DNA of 64,000 nt. It comes from Variovorax sp. JS1663. GTDB lineage: Bacteria; Pseudomonadota; Gammaproteobacteria; Burkholderiales; Burkholderiaceae_C. The stretch's first letter is position 1; each line of letters opens with the position of its first letter. Both the position numbers and the translations under genes were made by a program. The stretch is from the NCBI RefSeq assembly GCF_002157355.1, contig NZ_LYMK01000003.1:62001-126000 (forward strand), written 5' to 3'. Below are positions 60,486 through 64,000 of the stretch, piece by piece. Below the pieces are notes generated by a model. It was not told the origin of the DNA and searched no databases. It saw only the letters and a list, made by a program, of their open reading frames with translations.

Positions 60486-61541
60486 TCAGCGCAAGCTGTT
60501 GTTGAGCTTTTCCAGCGCCCCGGTGCCCGGGCACAGCTCGGCGGGCCCCAGCGTGTTGAGCGGCTGCGCGCTGGTGTTCAGCGCCGTGTGCAGGTCGGTG
60601 GCCAGCGGGTCCACGTAGAGCAGGCCGGTCACCACCTCGCCCATGTCCTGGTGCCGCTGCATGTAGGCCATGGCGGCGTTGCGGTCGCCGGGGTTGTAAC
60701 CGGCATGCAGGCTGCGCAGGCGCAGCAGCGTGCCGTCGTGCTGGCGCACGTCCATCACCTCGCCCGGCGCCATCTCCACCGCGATCTCTTCACGCCCCGT
60801 GATGAAGTCGATGCGGCTCACCGCCTCGTTGTGCTCGCGCACGTAGTCGTAGCTCTTGGTGCTGCCGGGGTGGTTGTTGAAGGCGACGCAGGGGCTGATC
60901 ACGTCGATCAGCGCGGCCCCGCCGTGACTGATCGCGCCCTTGATCAGCGGCACCAGCTGCGCCTTGTTGCCGGAGAAGCCGCGCCCCACGTAGGTGGCGC
61001 CCAGCTGCAGCGCCATCGCCACCAGGTCCACCGGGCTGTCGGTGTTGACCACGCCCTTCTTGCTCTTCGAGCCCTCGTCCGCGGTGGCCGAGAACTGGCC
61101 CTTGGTCAGGCCGTAGACCCCGTTGTTCTCCACGATGTAGGCCATGCGCACGCCGCGCCGCATGGCGTGCGCGAACTGGCCCAGGCCGATGGAGGCCGAG
61201 TCCCCGTCGCCCGACACGCCCAGGTACAGCAGGTCGCGGTTGGCCAGGTTGGCGCCGGTCAGCACGCTGGGCATGCGGCCGTGCACCGTGTTGAAGCCGT
61301 GCGAGGCGCCGAGGAAGTAGTCCGGCGTCTTCGAGCTGCAGCCGATGCCCGAGAGCTTGGCGACGCGATGCGGCTCGATGTCCAGCTCCCAGCAGGCCTG
61401 GATGATGGCGGCGGAGATCGAGTCGTGCCCGCAGCCGGCGCACAGCGTGGAGATCTTGCCCTCGTAGTCGCGCCGGGTGTAACCCACCTTGTTGGTGGCC
61501 AGGGTCGGGTGGTGCAGGCGGGGCTTGGCGATGTAGGTCAT
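60486..61541 (-). CDS. korB: 2-oxoacid:ferredoxin oxidoreductase, beta (TPP) subunit
   Basis: A 351-residue TPP-binding subunit. The Cys motif CAGCGHDSISAAI and the TPP motif GDGDSASIGLGQFAHAM...VENNGVYGLTKGQ are clear. It decarboxylates a 2-oxoacid such as 2-oxoglutarate or pyruvate, passing electrons to ferredoxin and forming acyl-CoA. Its start overlaps the alpha-subunit stop by four bases. Substrate preference cannot be set from motifs, so korB rather than porB is a probability. Confidence 0.88.
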   Translation of the reverse strand: MTYIAKPRLHHPTLATNKVGYTRRDYEGKISTLCAGCGHDSISAAIIQACWELDIEPHRVAKLSGIGCSSKTPDYFLGASHGFNTVHGRMPSVLTGANLANRDLLYLGVSGDGDSASIGLGQFAHAMRRGVRMAYIVENNGVYGLTKGQFSATADEGSKSKKGVVNTDSPVDLVAMALQLGATYVGRGFSGNKAQLVPLIKGAISHGGAALIDVISPCVAFNNHPGSTKSYDYVREHNEAVSRIDFITGREEIAVEMAPGEVMDVRQHDGTLLRLRSLHAGYNPGDRNAAMAYMQRHQDMGEVVTGLLYVDPLATDLHTALNTSAQPLNTLGPAELCPGTGALEKLNNSLR

Positions 61542-63355
61542 GCGGTCTCCTTCGCGCCCACGTGCGCCGCGATCGCCCCGGCGACGAAGCGCGCGGTGAT
61601 CGGCGTGCCATCGAAATGCAGCACGCGCACCAGCCGGGCGGGGTCGGCCTCCAGTTCGTTGATCAGCAGGCTGCGCATCTGGGCGTCGCGGTTCTGCTCG
61701 ACCACGAACACCGTGCGGTGTTCGGCGAGAAACTGCACCACGCTCTCCGGAAAGGGAAAGGCCCGCAGCCGCATCGCGTCGAGGTGGATGCCGCGCGCCT
61801 CCAGTTCCTCCAGCGCCTCGTGCATGGCCGGCGTGGTGGAGCCGAAATAGAGCACGCCCAGGTCCGTCTTCTGCGCGGCGGGGCGCAGCACCGGCTGCGG
61901 CACCAGCGTGGCGGCGGTCGCGAACTTCTTCAGCAGCCGCTCCATGTTGTAGATGTAGTCGGGCCCGCGCTCCGAATAGCGCGCGTAGGCGTCGCGCGTC
62001 GTGCCGCGGGTGAAGAAGCTGCCCTTGGTCGGGTGCGTGCCGGGCAGCGTGCGCCAGGGGATGCCGTCGCCGTCTACATCCTTGTAGCGGCCGAAGTCGC
62101 GGCCCGCCTCCAGCTCCTCGAAGCGCATCACCTTGCCGCGGTCATAGGCCTGGCTGTCGTCCCACTCGAAGGGCGCGCAAAGGCGCTGGTTCATGCCGAT
62201 GTCCAGGTCGGTCATCAGGAACACGGGCGTCTGCAGCCGGTCGGCCAGGTCCAGCGCGGCGGCGGCCTGCTCGAAGCATTCGTGCGGGTCTTCCGGGAAC
62301 AGCAGCACGTGCTTGGTGTCGCCGTGCGAGGCATAGGCGCAGGCCAGGATGTCGGCCTGCTGCGTGCGCGTGGGCATGCCGGTGGAGGGGCCGCCGCGCT
62401 GCACGTTGATGAGGGTCACGGGAATCTCGGCGAAGTAGGCCAGGCCGATGAACTCGGCCATCAGCGAGATGCCCGGCCCCGAGGTCGCGGTGAAGGCCCG
62501 CGCCCCGTTCCATCCGGCCCCCACCACCATGCCGATGGAGGCGAGCTCGTCCTCGGCCTGCACGATGGCGAAGCGGTGTTCGCCCGTGGCCGGGTCGACG
62601 CGGAACTTCGCGCAGTAGCGCTGGAAGGCCTCTGCCACGGAAGAGGAGGGCGTGATCGGATACCACGCCGCCACCGTCGCGCCCCCGTACACGCAGCCCA
62701 GCGCCGCGGCGCTGTTGCCGTCGACGAAGATGCGGTTGCCCACCCGGTCGGCGCGCCGCACCTGCAGGCCCACCGGCTCGCCCAGGTGCTCGCGCGCGAA
62801 GTCGCAACCCAGGTTGAGCGCCTGCACGTTGGAGGCCAGCAGCTTCTCCTTGCCCCGGTACTGCTCGCCGAACAGCTTCTCGATCACCTGCGGCTCGATG
62901 CCCAGCATCACCGCCAGCGCGCCCACGTACACGATGTTCTTGAACAGCTGGCGCTGGCGCGCGTCCTGGTAGACCGCGTTGCAGATCTCGGTCAGCGGCA
63001 TGCCGATGACGCGGATGTCGTCGCGGAACCTCGAGGGCGGCAGCGGCCGCGTGTTGTCGTAGAACAGGTAGCCGCCCGGCGCCAGTTCGGCCACGTCGGC
63101 GTCCCAGGTCTGCGGGTTCATCGCCACCATCATGTCGGTGCCGCCGCGCCGGCCCATGTGGCCCTGCTCGGTCACGCGCACCTCGTACCAGGTGGGCAGG
63201 CCCTGGATGTTGCTCGGGAAGATGTTGCGCGGGCTCACCGGCACGCCCATGCGCAGGATCGCCTTGGCGAACAGCTCGTTGGCCGAAGCCGAGCCGGAGC
63301 CGTTGACGTTGGCGAACTTGATGACGAAGTCGTTGACGGCCTCAATTTGCTTCAT
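61538..63355 (-). CDS. korA: 2-oxoacid:acceptor oxidoreductase, fused gamma-alpha subunit
   Basis: A 605-residue subunit. An N-terminal gamma domain (VIKFANVNGSGSASANELFAKAIL...GHMGRRGGTDMMVAMNP, ~1-190) is followed by the pyrimidine-binding alpha domain (AAWYPITPSSSVAEAFQRY...QAEDELASIGMVVGAGWNGARAFTATSGPG) and a C-terminal domain. It is coupled to korB and to the upstream Fe-S protein by four-base overlaps at both ends. Confidence 0.9.
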   Translation of the reverse strand: MKQIEAVNDFVIKFANVNGSGSASANELFAKAILRMGVPVSPRNIFPSNIQGLPTWYEVRVTEQGHMGRRGGTDMMVAMNPQTWDADVAELAPGGYLFYDNTRPLPPSRFRDDIRVIGMPLTEICNAVYQDARQRQLFKNIVYVGALAVMLGIEPQVIEKLFGEQYRGKEKLLASNVQALNLGCDFAREHLGEPVGLQVRRADRVGNRIFVDGNSAAALGCVYGGATVAAWYPITPSSSVAEAFQRYCAKFRVDPATGEHRFAIVQAEDELASIGMVVGAGWNGARAFTATSGPGISLMAEFIGLAYFAEIPVTLINVQRGGPSTGMPTRTQQADILACAYASHGDTKHVLLFPEDPHECFEQAAAALDLADRLQTPVFLMTDLDIGMNQRLCAPFEWDDSQAYDRGKVMRFEELEAGRDFGRYKDVDGDGIPWRTLPGTHPTKGSFFTRGTTRDAYARYSERGPDYIYNMERLLKKFATAATLVPQPVLRPAAQKTDLGVLYFGSTTPAMHEALEELEARGIHLDAMRLRAFPFPESVVQFLAEHRTVFVVEQNRDAQMRSLLINELEADPARLVRVLHFDGTPITARFVAGAIAAHVGAKETA

Positions 63356-64000
63356 GCCGGCACCCCCTCCCTCGGCGCGATGCGCGCATCCCGCGACTGC
63401 GGGCCCGCCGGCGCAGTCTTCAGCAGGAACTTCTGCATGTCCCAGGCCCCGGTGGGGCAGCGCTCGGCGCACAGGCCGCAGTGCAGGCAGACGTCCTCGT
63501 CCTTCACCATCACGCGGCCCGTCTTCAGGCGGCCGGACACGTACAGGTCCTGCCCGGTGTTGAGTGCCGGCGCCTTCAGGCTGGCGCGCAGCTGCGCCTC
63601 GTCGGCGTTGGCGGTGAAGCTGATGCAGTCCATCGGGCAGATGTCCACGCAGGCATCGCACTCGATGCAGGCCGGCTCGCTGAACACCGTCTGCACGTCG
63701 CAGTTGAGGCAGCGCTGGGCTTCCTTGAAGGCGGTGGCCGCGTCGAAGCCCAGTTCCACTTCGACCCGGATGCTGGCCAGCGCCTTCTCGGCCTTGGCCC
63801 AGGGCACCTTGTAGCGCAGGTCGTTCGAGGTGTCGTTGTCGTAGCTCCATTCGTGGATGCCCATCTTCTGCGACACCAGATTGGTCATGGGCGGCGGGCG
63901 GACCGCCACGGATTCGCCGTTCAGCAGCCGGTCGATCGACACCGCCGCCTCGTGCCCGTGCGCCACCGCGGTGATGATGTTCTTCGGCCCCAGGGCCGCG
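63352..64000 (-). CDS. FAD/Fe-S oxidoreductase subunit (5' end beyond window)
   Basis: The C-terminal 215 codons of a larger protein, with the frame open at the right edge. Two 4Fe-4S ferredoxin motifs are present, CIECDACVDICP and CLHCGLCAERCP, preceded by a GltD-like segment (AQRCLNCDVQTVFSEP). This is the electron-transfer subunit that accompanies KorAB in many Burkholderiales, whose missing N-terminus would bind FAD and NAD(P)H. Its stop overlaps the korA start. Confidence 0.85.
   Translation of the reverse strand, partial: AALGPKNIITAVAHGHEAAVSIDRLLNGESVAVRPPPMTNLVSQKMGIHEWSYDNDTSNDLRYKVPWAKAEKALASIRVEVELGFDAATAFKEAQRCLNCDVQTVFSEPACIECDACVDICPMDCISFTANADEAQLRASLKAPALNTGQDLYVSGRLKTGRVMVKDEDVCLHCGLCAERCPTGAWDMQKFLLKTAPAGPQSRDARIAPREGVPA

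Overview
The window is very GC-rich, densely packed DNA. It carries four orphan tripartite-tricarboxylate (Bug-type) solute-binding receptors, many LysR regulators beside small catabolic operons, CaiB-type CoA transferases, and a 2-oxoacid:ferredoxin oxidoreductase set. That mix is typical of a soil or plant-associated betaproteobacterium of the Burkholderiales, most likely Comamonadaceae (Variovorax-like). The taxonomic call is inference from gene content. No rRNA, tRNA, insertion sequence, prophage, CRISPR array or replication origin was recognised.

Left part (1-14.4 kb). An amino-acid ABC permease (cut by the window edge) and a Gfo/Idh/MocA oxidoreductase are divergent from a LysR gene. 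The scar of a protocatechuate 4,5-cleavage (pmd/lig) operon follows, with fragments of three consecutive genes in their ancestral order. Then come a ferritin-like gene, a secreted alpha/beta hydrolase with a membrane-anchored AraC regulator, and an amidase - Bug - Bug - class II aldolase operon under a divergent LysR. A LysR / YcaC-like isochorismatase pair closes this part.

Centre (13.7-28.3 kb). Two regulated catabolic loci stand out. The first is a divergon. One arm is choline-sulfatase-type sulfatase, aldehyde dehydrogenase, 3-hydroxyisobutyrate dehydrogenase-type reductase, Bug receptor, cupin-like protein and GntR regulator. The other arm is a CaiB-type CoA transferase and an enoyl-CoA hydratase. 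GntR-like palindromes lie in the shared promoter and in front of gntR. This is the best candidate for an undescribed pathway: uptake, desulfation and CoA-dependent breakdown of a sulfated or hydroxylated acid. The second is an acyl-CoA ligase - enoyl-CoA hydratase - atypical SDR - branched-chain-type binding protein operon, divergent from an IclR gene across a perfect 19-bp operator-like palindrome.

Right-centre (28.3-54 kb). This part holds an orphan chromosomal ParB-like protein, another Bug, a 2OG-Fe(II) oxygenase/LysR pair, a HAD dehalogenase overlapping an M20 amidohydrolase, and an Lrp-regulated class III aminotransferase. Next come ghrA with a two-domain acetyltransferase, an ALDH-amine oxidase pair, and an eight-gene operon (HAD, amine oxidase, dipeptide-type ABC transporter with a fused double ATPase, tartrate-dehydrogenase-type enzyme, gabD-type dehydrogenase). 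The set looks like amine or amino-acid-derivative catabolism ending in oxidation of (semi)aldehydes and hydroxyacids.

Right end (54-64 kb). A CPA2-type antiporter, a flavin-dependent halogenase-like monooxygenase, a UbiE-like methyltransferase and a stand-alone ClpP paralogue with an intact triad come first. They are followed by arsC with a strong terminator hairpin nearby, and a CBS protein next to korB-korA and a partial Fe-S/FAD subunit.

A window-wide theme is decay by internal deletion. At least five loci (pmdEFD, an alpha/beta hydrolase, a RidA/acetyltransferase group, an amine oxidase, a haloacetate-dehalogenase-like gene) keep recognisable ends but have lost middles, sometimes with an inversion.
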